A DNA stretch of 14,576 nucleotides from DATLFQ01 sp035540915 (GTDB lineage Bacteria > Actinomycetota > Acidimicrobiia > Acidimicrobiales > GCA-2861595), in NCBI GenBank assembly GCA_035540915.1, contig DATLFQ010000072.1, positions 1-14,576 on the forward strand. The letters run 5' to 3'. The position numbers and the translations under genes are program-made. The notes beneath the pieces were generated by a model that saw only the letters and a program-made list of their open reading frames with translations, searched no databases and was not told where the DNA came from. Of the stretch, positions 6,534-12,844 are shown one piece after another. Positions within the stretch are counted from its first letter, which is position 1. Every line of letters starts with the position of its first letter.

Positions 6534-6539
6534 GCCTAG
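6530..6539. repeat. Palindrome CTAGGCCTAG holding two convergent stop codons
   Basis: The ten-base palindrome contains the TAG stop of the PuuD-like gene (6531-6533, +) and the TAG stop of the GlsB-like gene (6538-6536, -). It is too short to be a convincing terminator, and no T-tract follows on either strand. Confidence 0.4.
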
Positions 6540-6814
6540 GCCAAGCGGCGGTTGCGGCGGGTCGCCGCGTTGTACACGAGCAGGGCGATGATGGCGCCGA
6601 TGATCGAGCCGATGATGCCGCTCGGCCGCAGGCCGAGGTCCTCGGCGTCGCTCCGGAACAGCACGTCGCCCAGGAAGCCGCCCACGAACGAACCGACGAT
6701 CCCGAGCAGGACGGTGGCGCCGAAGCTCATCGGGTCGCGCCCGGGCACCAGGGCACGCGCAAGGAACCCGGCGATGATGCCGATGAGAATCAGTCCGAGG
6801 ATGAACCCGAGCAT
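6536..6814 (-). CDS. GlsB/YeaQ/YmgE family stress-response membrane protein
   Basis: This is a 92-residue transglycosylase-associated (Transgly_assoc) membrane protein with three helices (about 2-22, 32-52, 65-84), small-residue rich, with Gly-rich pairs such as LGIVGSFVGGFLGD and GIIGSIIGAIIA typical of the family. The C-terminus is basic (TRRNRRLA). Its biochemical role is unknown; family members are induced by envelope or general stress. The ATG at 6814 is preceded by AGGAGG (6825-6820) at five bases, the strongest ribosome site in the window. It converges on the PuuD-like gene, with two bases between stop codons, and follows the CdsA-like gene by 64 bases. Confidence 0.9.
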   Translation of the reverse strand: MLGFILGLILIGIIAGFLARALVPGRDPMSFGATVLLGIVGSFVGGFLGDVLFRSDAEDLGLRPSGIIGSIIGAIIALLVYNAATRRNRRLA

Positions 6815-6819
6815 GCCTG

Positions 6820-6825
6820 CCTCCT
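6820..6825 (-). promoter_or_regulatory. Strong ribosome binding site of the GlsB-like gene
   Basis: AGGAGG on the minus strand, five bases (CAGGC) before ATG 6814. It decides the start and contrasts with the leaderless starts elsewhere in the window. Confidence 0.75.
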
Positions 6826-6878
6826 GGTGGGTGTCAGGCCATGGTTCCCAGCCGGTCGACCCGCAAACGCGAGGCGAA

Positions 6879-7667
6879 CTACTGCAGCACGAGCACGGCA
6901 GCCAGTGACCACAGCGGGCCCAGCAGAAGCAGCGAGTCCAGGCGGCGCAGCGCCGGCGCGCGGGCCCGCCGATCGCCGAGCAACGCCGACCCGGCGAGGG
7001 GGCCGAGCGGCGCCAGGACGGCGGCGAGCGCGCCGAGGGCCCAGGGACTGGCGCCGCGGAACGGCGGCACCAGTACGGCCGCCACCGCCAGGGTGACGGC
7101 GCCGATGCTGAACATCCCGGCCACCGCGGCCTCCCAGGCGCGGGCCGCCCCGGTGCCGACGACGTAGGCGCCGGTGTCGTAGACGGCGGCGTAGGCCAGC
7201 AGGACCAGCGCCGCCACCAGGCCGTCGCGGCGCAGCAGCACCGGGCCGGCTGCGGCCAGCCCGGGGAACAGCGCCACGGCGCCGGTCAGTACCGGGTCGG
7301 CCGCCGTTCGCTCCGACCGGGCCGCCAGCGCGGCGGCCATCAGGGCGGCGGCCAGGGCGGCGGCTGCGACGGCGACCGCGAGCGGACCGGCCAGGGCGGC
7401 CAGCGGCAGCACGCCGGCGCCTGCGGCGGCCACGGGCGGCGCCGCCCGCCGCGGCCGGCGCCGCCATGAGCGGGCCGCCTGGTGGCTGGCCGCCGCCGCC
7501 GCGGGAGCCAACAGCACGGCCAGCGCCACCGGCCCGGCAACCAGGGCGACCACCGTCAGACCGGCCCACACCACGCCCAGCCGGGCGTGCGGGCCGACGA
7601 CCCGAGGGACCACGGCCAGCTCGGCGGCCTGACGGGCCGGCGACGGCGCGGTCCCGTCCACCAGCAC
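6879..7667 (-). CDS. Degenerate CdsA-like (phosphatidate cytidylyltransferase-related) membrane protein
   Basis: This is a polytopic membrane protein, about 262 residues from GTG 7667, very rich in Ala, Leu and Val. The C-terminal half recalls CdsA: AVYDTGAYVVG (Y162 to G170 region) is like the CdsA 'D.GAY..G' segment, and ALRRLDSLLL (near 240-248) is like its 'DRIDSLL' end. The stretch that should lie between them, with K-R…K-D and P-G-H-G-G, is missing, so CDP-diacylglycerol synthesis is doubtful. The start is uncertain: GTG 7667, 7661 and 7613 are in frame, none with a good ribosome site, and the frame itself is open back to 7805 through moaD. It lies downstream of the MoaD-like gene and is probably co-transcribed with it. 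The family assignment is tentative; that it codes for a membrane protein is likelier. Confidence 0.55.
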   Translation of the reverse strand: MLVDGTAPSPARQAAELAVVPRVVGPHARLGVVWAGLTVVALVAGPVALAVLLAPAAAAASHQAARSWRRRPRRAAPPVAAAGAGVLPLAALAGPLAVAVAAAALAAALMAAALAARSERTAADPVLTGAVALFPGLAAAGPVLLRRDGLVAALVLLAYAAVYDTGAYVVGTGAARAWEAAVAGMFSIGAVTLAVAAVLVPPFRGASPWALGALAAVLAPLGPLAGSALLGDRRARAPALRRLDSLLLLGPLWSLAAVLVLQ

Positions 7668-7711
7668 GCCGGCCCGGCGCGGCGGTCGCAGCGGCCACCG
7701 GGCGGTCGCGC

Positions 7712-7954
7712 TCAGGACGACCCCCCCGACACCGGCGGCAGCACGGCGACCTCGTCGGCCTCTCCCACCAGGTCGTGGTCGGCGGCCGGCTCGCCGTTGA
7801 GCCACACCCGGCTGGTGGCAAGGACCTCGGTGAAGCGGTCGCCGAAGCGAACCCGGGCCGCCGCCAGCACCTCGCCGACGGTGGCCCCGGCGACCGCCGC
7901 GGAGCCGAGGCCGGCCGCCTCGCGGGCCGAGGCGAAGAGCCGCAGGACCGGCAC
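7712..7954 (-). CDS. MoaD/ThiS-family sulfur-carrier (beta-grasp) protein
   Basis: This is a small 80-residue ubiquitin-fold protein. It opens with VPVLRLFASAREAAGLG, the usual first strand and 'ARE' helix start of MoaD, continues with TVGEVLAAARVRFGD and VWLNGEPA, and ends DEVAVLPPVSGGSS. The 'E(V)A.LPPVSGG' end is the MoaD signature, whose C-terminal glycine is adenylated and thiocarboxylated to give sulfur to molybdopterin. Here two serines follow the GG, so the tail would have to be removed before activation. No other molybdopterin gene is nearby, so another sulfur-carrier role is possible. The start GTG 7954 shares one base with the TAG stop of the MaoC-like gene (TAGTG), implying coupled translation. 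Confidence 0.82.
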   Translation of the reverse strand: MPVLRLFASAREAAGLGSAAVAGATVGEVLAAARVRFGDRFTEVLATSRVWLNGEPAADHDLVGEADEVAVLPPVSGGSS

Positions 7955-8784
7955 TAGCCCACCTCGGCCCGGCCGTGGGACACGACCAGGCGGCCGTCGC
8001 TGGTCGTCTCGAAGGGATGGATGCGGCGACCGTCCCTGGTCCCGCCGTCGTAGGCCGTGGTCACCAGGTCGTGGCCCGGGCGCACGACGCCGGCGAAGCG
8101 CACCGCCAGCCGGCGCAGACGGTCGGGGTCGCCGCCGGCCACCAGCGCCACGACCGACCGGCCGACCATCGCCATGGTGCACAGACCGTGCAGGATCGCC
8201 CCCGGAAGCCCGACAGCACGCGCCGCCTCGTCGTCGAGGTGGATGGGGTTGTGGTCGCCGGACGCCTGCCCGTAGCGCACGGCCTGGTCGGCGTCGACGG
8301 TCACCGTGTGCTCGCCCACCGGCAGCGCCCGGGCCGCCGCGGGGAAGGCGTGGTCGGGGGCGTCGGGGCCGCTTGGCTCGCCGCCGGCCAGCCCCCTCAC
8401 CAGCATGGTGGCGTACTGGTCCAGCACCGGCTCGCCGGTGTCGCCGTCCACGCTGGCCAGGTGGACGGTGTAGCGGGCGCCCGTCCGGCCCGGCCGGACG
8501 TTGAAGGCCCGGGCCCGGGTGGCGAGCCGTCGGCCGGGCGCCAGCGCCTGGTGGAAGTGCATGTCCTGGGCGCTGTGCACGATCCACGGCAGGGAGCCGG
8601 CCGGCAGCACCCCGGCCAGCGCTGCAGTCAGCGACGACCAGGTGGGCACCACGGCGAAGACCGGCGGGGCGTGGCGGCCGGCGGTGTCGTTGGTGGCCGC
8701 CGCGAAGGCCCGCGCCCGGTCGTCGTCGACGGTCTCCAGCCGCACCCCGTAGTCGGTGCCCAGCTTCCCCGTCGGCAGGCCCAT
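7954..8784 (-). CDS. MaoC-family (R)-specific hydratase/dehydratase, double hot-dog
   Basis: This is a 276-residue cytosolic protein with two hot-dog folds. The N-terminal half (about 8-130) resembles the FAS1-like MaoC dehydratase domain. The C-terminal half carries the hydratase-2 motif YGQASGDHNPIHLDD (171-185), with D177 and H182 as catalytic pair, followed by GLPGAILHGLCTMAM. Members hydrate or dehydrate 3-hydroxyacyl-CoA or acyl-ACP in fatty-acid, sterol or mycolic-type metabolism; the substrate cannot be told here. I start at ATG 8784 rather than at the far upstream codon at 8850, because homology begins there and TACCGT ends 8 bases before it. It is divergent from the histidine phosphatase gene and is coupled to the MoaD-like gene downstream. 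Confidence 0.85.
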   Translation of the reverse strand: MGLPTGKLGTDYGVRLETVDDDRARAFAAATNDTAGRHAPPVFAVVPTWSSLTAALAGVLPAGSLPWIVHSAQDMHFHQALAPGRRLATRARAFNVRPGRTGARYTVHLASVDGDTGEPVLDQYATMLVRGLAGGEPSGPDAPDHAFPAAARALPVGEHTVTVDADQAVRYGQASGDHNPIHLDDEAARAVGLPGAILHGLCTMAMVGRSVVALVAGGDPDRLRRLAVRFAGVVRPGHDLVTTAYDGGTRDGRRIHPFETTSDGRLVVSHGRAEVG

Positions 8785-8792
8785 CGCCCCCG

Positions 8793-8798
8793 ACGGTA
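8793..8798 (-). promoter_or_regulatory. -10 element for a leaderless MaoC-like transcript
   Basis: TACCGT on the minus strand (8798-8793), 8 bases before ATG 8784. It is one half of a divergent pair with TACCCT at 8855-8860; the two hexamers are separated by 56 GC-rich bases without clear -35 boxes. Confidence 0.42.
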
Positions 8799-8854
8799 GC
8801 TCCGGCCCTCCGCCGGCGGCCCCCGGCGGCCGGCCGGCGACGGTCGGCACTGTC

Positions 8855-8860
8855 TACCCT
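8855..8860 (+). promoter_or_regulatory. -10 element for a leaderless histidine phosphatase transcript
   Basis: TACCCT followed by seven bases (GGCTCCG) and GTG 8868. There is no ribosome site. The protein frame opens with the family motif within nine codons, so the start is well placed. Confidence 0.45.
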
Positions 8861-8867
8861 GGCTCCG

Positions 8868-9479
8868 GTGCCCCGCCTGCTGCTGCTCCGCCATGGCCAG
8901 TCGATCTGGAACGCCGAGGAGCGTTGGCAGGGGTGGGCCGACCCGCCGCTGTCGCCGCTCGGCGTGCACCAGGCGGCCGCTGCGGCCCGGTGGCTGGCCG
9001 GCTCGGGCGAGCCCTTCGCGGCGGTGGCGTGCTCGGACCTCGTCCGGGCCCGGCGGACGGCCGAGATCGTGGCCGAAAACCTGGGCCTGGCGCCTGTGGC
9101 GGTCGACCCGGGGCTGCGCGAGCGCGACGTGGGGGACTGGACCGGGCTGACCACGGCGGAGATCGCCCGCCGCTGGCCCGAGGAGCTGGTCGCCTGGCGG
9201 GCCGGCCGGTCACAGTCCACGCCGGGCGGCGAGGCCGAGCCGGCGTTCGTGGCTCGCCTGCTCGCCGGCCTGGCGCGCCTGGCCGCCGGGCCGGCGACCG
9301 GGCCGACGGTGGTGGTCACCCACGGCGGCGCCATCCGGGCCCTGGAGCGCCATCTGGGGTCGGAGGTCAGCCCCGTCCCGAACCTGTGCGGCCGCTGGGT
9401 CGAGTTCGCGGGGACCAGCCCGCGGCTGGGCGCCCTGGCGGCGCTGCCCGCCCTCGACGACGACGCCATCCCGGCCTGA
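8868..9479 (+). CDS. Histidine phosphatase (phosphoglycerate-mutase-like) family protein
   Basis: This is a 203-residue cytosolic enzyme of the RHG superfamily. It begins PRLLLLRHGQSIWN, with R8 and phospho-acceptor H9; R60 in SDLVRARRTA; acid E85 in LRERDVGDW; and H152 in VVVTHGGAIRAL. All catalytic residues are present. Members include cofactor-dependent phosphoglycerate mutases and broad phosphatases such as GpmB and CobC types. The short length and absence of the long mutase insertions favour a phosphatase. The GTG start 8868 places the RHG motif at the normal distance from the N-terminus. It is followed after 29 bases by the YgjP-like gene, which has its own -10. Substrate unknown. Confidence 0.9.
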   Translation: MPRLLLLRHGQSIWNAEERWQGWADPPLSPLGVHQAAAAARWLAGSGEPFAAVACSDLVRARRTAEIVAENLGLAPVAVDPGLRERDVGDWTGLTTAEIARRWPEELVAWRAGRSQSTPGGEAEPAFVARLLAGLARLAAGPATGPTVVVTHGGAIRALERHLGSEVSPVPNLCGRWVEFAGTSPRLGALAALPALDDDAIPA

Positions 9480-9495
9480 GCACCGGCCGCGTCAC

Positions 9496-9501
9496 TACGG
9501 T
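9496..9501 (+). promoter_or_regulatory. -10 element for a leaderless YgjP-like transcript
   Basis: TACGGT followed by seven bases (CGGAGCG) and GTG 9509, in the 29-base gap after the phosphatase stop. The seven-base spacer contains GGAG, but it ends only two bases before the GTG, too close for normal ribosome binding. Confidence 0.42.
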
Positions 9502-9508
9502 CGGAGCG

Positions 9509-9985
9509 GTGGAGGTTCGGGTGCTCCGGAGCACGCGGCGGCGCAAGACCGTGGCGGCCCGCCAGGTGGGCGACGTGCTGCAGGTGTCCATCCCGGCGTG
9601 GATGAGCGGCACCGACGAGCGCCGGGTCGTGGACGCCATGGTCAAGCGCATGGAGCGCAAAGCGGCCGCACGCACCGTCGACGTCGCCGCCCGGGCCGCG
9701 ACGCTGGCGGCGCGCTACGAGCTGCCGGCGGCCGCGTCGGTCCGCTGGGTGGACAACCAGCAGTGGCGCTGGGGCTCGTGCTCACCGGGCGAGGCCACCG
9801 TCCGCCTCTCGAACCGGTTGGCCGCCTTCCCGCCGTGGGTGGTCGACTACGTGATCGTGCACGAGCTGGCCCACCTCCGCGTCCCGAACCATGGGCCCGA
9901 CTTCTGGGCGCTGGTCAACCGCTACCCGCGTACCGAGCGGGCTCGCGGCTTCCTGGTGGCCAAGGGCATGGAGGACGACGAATGA
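9509..9985 (+). CDS. YgjP/SprT-like zinc metallopeptidase (DUF45 family)
   Basis: This is a 158-residue protein with the zinc-protease motif HELAHLRVPNHGPDFW: H118, E119, H122 and H128, followed by the family's FW. WRWGSCS (86-92) is the conserved 'WGSCS' turn. The N-terminal 60 residues (VRVLRSTRRRKTVAARQ…) are the strand-rich lead common to short YgjP proteins. Homologues are often annotated M48-like peptidases and some sit with type I restriction genes, but none is seen here. The GTG start 9509 follows TACGGT by seven bases. The end overlaps the next gene by ATGA (9982-9985). Function is unknown; a metal-dependent peptidase is a fair inference because all ligands are present. Confidence 0.88.
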   Translation: MEVRVLRSTRRRKTVAARQVGDVLQVSIPAWMSGTDERRVVDAMVKRMERKAAARTVDVAARAATLAARYELPAAASVRWVDNQQWRWGSCSPGEATVRLSNRLAAFPPWVVDYVIVHELAHLRVPNHGPDFWALVNRYPRTERARGFLVAKGMEDDE

Positions 9986-10248
9986 CCGCGCCCCTACGTC
10001 CCCCGACCCCCCGGCCGCTGGTGGTGTCGTGCGGGCTCGGCGCGCTGGGCGCCCTGCTGCTGCTGGTCGGCCTGGTGACAGGGGCGGAGGCCCTGTCGCT
10101 CGCCGGCGTGGCGGTGGGCACGCTGTCGCTCGGCGCCGCCCTGTTCTGGCGGTCGGACCTGATCACGGCCTGGCGGGCCGATCGGCCGGCGCGCCAGAAA
10201 GGCGCCGGGCCAGCTCGGCGACCAGGCGGTCCGCGAACGCCGGGGTGA
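9982..10248 (+). CDS. Small two-helix membrane protein
   Basis: This is an 88-residue hypothetical protein. The sequence shows two hydrophobic segments (about 12-32 and 36-56) joined by a short TGAEA turn, then a basic, Pro/Gly/Arg-rich tail (WRADRPARQKGAGPARR) expected in the cytosol. No family is recognised. Support for coding comes from ATGA overlap with the YgjP-like gene, the correct position of hydrophobic helices, and the positive-inside tail. Against it, the last 86 bases overlap the convergent hydrolase gene, so the real stop or the hydrolase tail may be under weak selection. Translation is probably coupled to the peptidase gene. Confidence 0.6.
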   Translation: MTAPLRPPTPRPLVVSCGLGALGALLLLVGLVTGAEALSLAGVAVGTLSLGAALFWRSDLITAWRADRPARQKGAGPARRPGGPRTPG

Positions 10249-11005
10249 GCAGGTCGGTCCCGTGGCCGGCGCCGTGGTACCACCAGAGGTCCTTGGGCTC
10301 GGCGGCCCAGCGATGGACGGCCTCGGCGTGTTCGGGCCCGAAGTACCAGTCGTCGGGGTCGTGGACCACCAGGGTGAACGCCGGCGCGATCTGGGCCACC
10401 ACCTCCCGCGCCTCGGGCAGGTAGACGCAGTCGGGCCCCACCCGGGTCCGCAGGACGAGGGCCAGCAGGGCCCGGGCCACCCGACCGCTGACCCAGCGCC
10501 GGACCCGGTGGGTGCCGATTCCATCCAGCTCCCCGTGGGCCGGCGCGCTGACCGCCACCACGCCGGCCACGCCGCCGGCGGTGCCGGCGTGCAGCAGCAC
10601 GGCCGCCCCGCCCAGGCTGGTGCCGAGCGTGACCACCGGCAGGTCGGGCCGGGCGGCGGCCACCGCAGCGGCCACGTCCAGGGGCTCGTGGCGGCCCATG
10701 GAGCAGCGCCCGCCCGAGCGGCCGTGGCCGCGCATGTCGGGCACCACCACGTGGACGGAGGCGGCCAGCCGAGTGGCGAACGCGTGCACGGCCGGCGACC
10801 GCGACGAGTTGACGAAGCCGTGGACGACGACGACCGTGCAGGGGGCGTCGTCCGGCCCCGGCAGCCGCCAGGCGTTGAGACGCACGCCGTCGGCGGTGGT
10901 GAGGGTGAGGCGCTGCCCCCGCCGGTAGCGGGGCGGCGCCACGTACATCCGCACGTAGCGGCGAACGGCGCGCCAGACCCTCACCGACCGGGCGCCGACC
11001 GCCAT
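10163..11005 (-). CDS. Alpha/beta hydrolase (serine esterase/lipase-like)
   Basis: This is a 280-residue protein with the complete alpha/beta-hydrolase set: oxyanion loop VVVVHGF (59-64), GTSLGG (128-133) with nucleophile S130, an acid in HDPDDWYF (D216, D218 or D219), and H248 in HGAGHGTD. PDMRGHGRSGGR (89-100) is the usual strand-4 loop. The N-terminus (VWRAVRRYVRMYVAPPRYRRGQ) is amphipathic and basic and may touch the membrane; no signal peptide is clear. Substrate unknown; the family covers esterases, thioesterases and lipases. ATG 11005 is chosen for AGGAGG four bases upstream. It overlaps the AarF-like gene by 25 bases, so it is co-transcribed and probably co-translated. The 3' end overlaps the small membrane gene. 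Confidence 0.88.
   Translation of the reverse strand: MAVGARSVRVWRAVRRYVRMYVAPPRYRRGQRLTLTTADGVRLNAWRLPGPDDAPCTVVVVHGFVNSSRSPAVHAFATRLAASVHVVVPDMRGHGRSGGRCSMGRHEPLDVAAAVAAARPDLPVVTLGTSLGGAAVLLHAGTAGGVAGVVAVSAPAHGELDGIGTHRVRRWVSGRVARALLALVLRTRVGPDCVYLPEAREVVAQIAPAFTLVVHDPDDWYFGPEHAEAVHRWAAEPKDLWWYHGAGHGTDLLTPAFADRLVAELARRLSGAPADRPARP
10186..10208. terminator. Hairpin in the convergent overlap (possible bidirectional terminator)
   Basis: CCGGCGC (10186-10192) pairs with GCGCCGG (10202-10208) around a 9-base loop. It lies inside the overlapping 3' ends of the small membrane protein and hydrolase genes. No T-tract is present, and GC-rich DNA gives such hairpins often. Confidence 0.25.
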
Positions 11006-12423
11006 TCCGCCTCCTGGCGCCCCAGCTCGGTGCTGGGCGGCGCTCCCTTGCGGTACTCGGCCAGGATCGCCCGCCAGTTGCCAGTCGCCTCCAGCCGGCT
11101 GAGCAGCGCGCTGACGCCCCACACCACCCGGTCCAGGATCACGTACGAGGTCGGCATGTTCAGCTTCTTGATCAGCTCGCCGTAGCGGCCCTGCAGGTCG
11201 ATCACCGTCTGCAGGGCCTTGCCGGTCCACTCCCGGGTGTAGGTGAACTCGTCGGCCAGGAACGGCTCGTAGGGGCCGCGGACGTACTCGAACACGAACT
11301 CGGGGTCGAAGCCGTGGTCGGCCGGCATGAACCCGGCCGCCACCGACGTGCGGACCAACGCGGCGGCGTCGCGCTCCAAGATGGCGTCCAGCACCGGGCT
11401 CAGCTGCCCGAACTCGCCGGGCGACCACCGCTTCACCAGCCCGAAGTCCAAGAACGTGATCGAGCCGTCCTCGTGCAGGCGGTAGTTGCCGGGGTGGGGG
11501 TCGCCGTTGAAGACGCCGTGGCGGTGGATGGAGCCCTGGGCGAAGCGCATGAGCACCTCGCCGGCCCGGTCCCGCGCCTCCTGGTCGGCCGTGGCCAGGA
11601 ACTGCTCCCAGCGCATCCCGTCGACCCACTCGCTGGTCAGGACCCGTTGGGCGCTGCGCTCGGGCACCACCGACGGCACGTGGATGAAGGGGTGGCCGGC
11701 GTACAGCTCGGCGAACTCGGCCTGGCAGCCGGCCTCGTGCCGGTAGTCCAGCTCGTCGGCCATCCGGGCCCGCAGCTCGTCCACCAGCGCCTTGACGTCG
11801 AGCCCCTTGAGGGCGAAGGCGGCGAACATCCCGTAGAGGACCTCCGCGTTGTCCAGGTCGCTCTTGATGGCCTTGTCGACGCCGGGGTACTGCACCTTCA
11901 CCGCCACGATGCGGCCGTCGTGCATGACGGCCCGGTGGACCTGGCCGATGGACGCGGCGGCCACCGGGACGGGGTCCCAGTCCAGGAAGAGCCGGTCGGG
12001 CGGCAGTCCCAGCTCCTCGGTGACCACCCGCTCGGCCAGGCTCGGGGCCATGGGCGGCACGTCCGCCTGGAGGGTGGCCAGCGCGGCCTTGGCCTCGGGC
12101 GGCAGGCCGTCGGCGATGAACGAGATCATCTGGCCCGCCTTCATGATGGCGCCCTTCATGCCGCCCAGGACCTGCGCCACGTCCTCGGCGGTGCGGATGG
12201 CGAACTGCTCCTCCAGCCGGGCCCGCTCCTCCTCGGTGGCCCGTCGGCCCCGCACCTTCACGCGCGCGAAGTGCAGGCCGCGGCGGGCGGTGAGCCTCCA
12301 GACGCGCGCCTGGCGCTCCCAGCGCAGCCGCCGGTCGGCGTCGCGGAGGGCGACCGCCAGGCCGGCACCGGCGCCGGCCGCGGTCGCCAGCCCGGCCATG
12401 GCCAGGACGGTGGCCTTGCGCAC
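10981..12423 (-). CDS. AarF/ABC1/UbiB-family atypical kinase
   Basis: This is a 480-residue member of the UbiB/ADCK family, ATP-binding protein-kinase-like proteins tied to isoprenoid quinone lipid handling. Residues 6-26 form an Ala/Gly-rich N-terminal hydrophobic segment. Motifs in order: MKAGQ with KxGQ at 95-98 (the family's inhibitory helix); AAASIGQVHRA (155-165), the Ala-rich loop replacing the usual Gly loop; VAVKVQYPG with K176; FNGDPHPGN (305-313); and FLDFGLV with the DFG-like motif at 326-328. All nucleotide-binding residues appear intact. Menaquinone would be the expected quinone in actinobacteria, but no men gene is near. The GTG start 12423 lies 9 bases after the DksA-like stop; the downstream hydrolase overlaps by 25 bases. 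Confidence 0.92.
   Translation of the reverse strand: MRKATVLAMAGLATAAGAGAGLAVALRDADRRLRWERQARVWRLTARRGLHFARVKVRGRRATEEERARLEEQFAIRTAEDVAQVLGGMKGAIMKAGQMISFIADGLPPEAKAALATLQADVPPMAPSLAERVVTEELGLPPDRLFLDWDPVPVAAASIGQVHRAVMHDGRIVAVKVQYPGVDKAIKSDLDNAEVLYGMFAAFALKGLDVKALVDELRARMADELDYRHEAGCQAEFAELYAGHPFIHVPSVVPERSAQRVLTSEWVDGMRWEQFLATADQEARDRAGEVLMRFAQGSIHRHGVFNGDPHPGNYRLHEDGSITFLDFGLVKRWSPGEFGQLSPVLDAILERDAAALVRTSVAAGFMPADHGFDPEFVFEYVRGPYEPFLADEFTYTREWTGKALQTVIDLQGRYGELIKKLNMPTSYVILDRVVWGVSALLSRLEATGNWRAILAEYRKGAPPSTELGRQEAEWRSAPGR
11010..11015 (-). promoter_or_regulatory. Ribosome binding site of the hydrolase gene
   Basis: AGGAGG on the minus strand, four bases (CGGA) before ATG 11005 and inside the end of the AarF-like gene. 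It decides the hydrolase start. Confidence 0.7.
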
Positions 12424-12432
12424 CAGCTGTAC

Positions 12433-12831
12433 TCAGGCCCCGGCGGTCGGGTCGCCCGCGGCCCTGGCCTCCTGCTCCGCCATCGACTGGTCCTCGACGC
12501 AGAACCGGGCCGCCGGCATCGCCTCCAGCCTCCCGTCGTCGATGGGACGGCCGCAGGCCTCGCAGGTGCCGTAGGACCCGTCGTCCAGGCGGCGCAGGGC
12601 GTGCTCGACGTCGTCCAGCTCGGCCTCCACCCGTTCGAGGATCGACAGGTCCCGCTCGCGGTTGAACGTCTCGGTGCCGACGTCGGCCTGGTGCTGGTCG
12701 ACCGAGGAGAGCTCGGCCAGGCTGTCGTTCTCGGACTCGCGGGTCAGCCCGTCGTCGTGGAAGCCGTCCCGAAGCGACTGCAGTCGGGTGCGCTCCTGCT
12801 CCAGGTGGGCCCGTGCTTCGTCGGTCTGCAC
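12433..12831 (-). CDS. DksA/TraR-family zinc-finger regulator
   Basis: This is a 132-residue protein with an N-terminal helical coiled coil (about 4-85: EQERTRLQSLRDGF, ERVEAELDDVEHALRRLDDG) and a C-terminal zinc finger after the family's GTYGTCE-like turn, here SYGTCEACGRPI. Ligands are C90, C93 and C111; the fourth position, normally Cys or His, is D114 (CVED). DksA-type proteins reach into the RNA polymerase secondary channel; actinobacterial members are less well understood, so a transcription role is inferred. The Asp may give a weaker or alternate metal site. GTG 12831 is chosen because TAGAGT ends seven bases upstream. It lies 10 bases after the metallophosphoesterase and 9 before the AarF-like gene. 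Confidence 0.87.
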   Translation of the reverse strand: MQTDEARAHLEQERTRLQSLRDGFHDDGLTRESENDSLAELSSVDQHQADVGTETFNRERDLSILERVEAELDDVEHALRRLDDGSYGTCEACGRPIDDGRLEAMPAARFCVEDQSMAEQEARAAGDPTAGA

Positions 12832-12838
12832 CGGGCCG

Positions 12839-12844
12839 ACTCTA
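12839..12844 (-). promoter_or_regulatory. -10 element for a leaderless DksA-like transcript
   Basis: TAGAGT on the minus strand (12844-12839) ends seven bases before GTG 12831. Its first three bases are the TAG stop of the metallophosphoesterase gene, so one sequence may serve as stop codon and promoter element. Confidence 0.42.

Noticed and set aside
8785..8850. Upstream start for the MaoC-like gene at 8850
   Set aside because: The added 22 residues are Pro/Gly-rich without similarity, would cross the divergent promoter region, and lack a ribosome site. ATG 8784 fits the fold and the -10 position.
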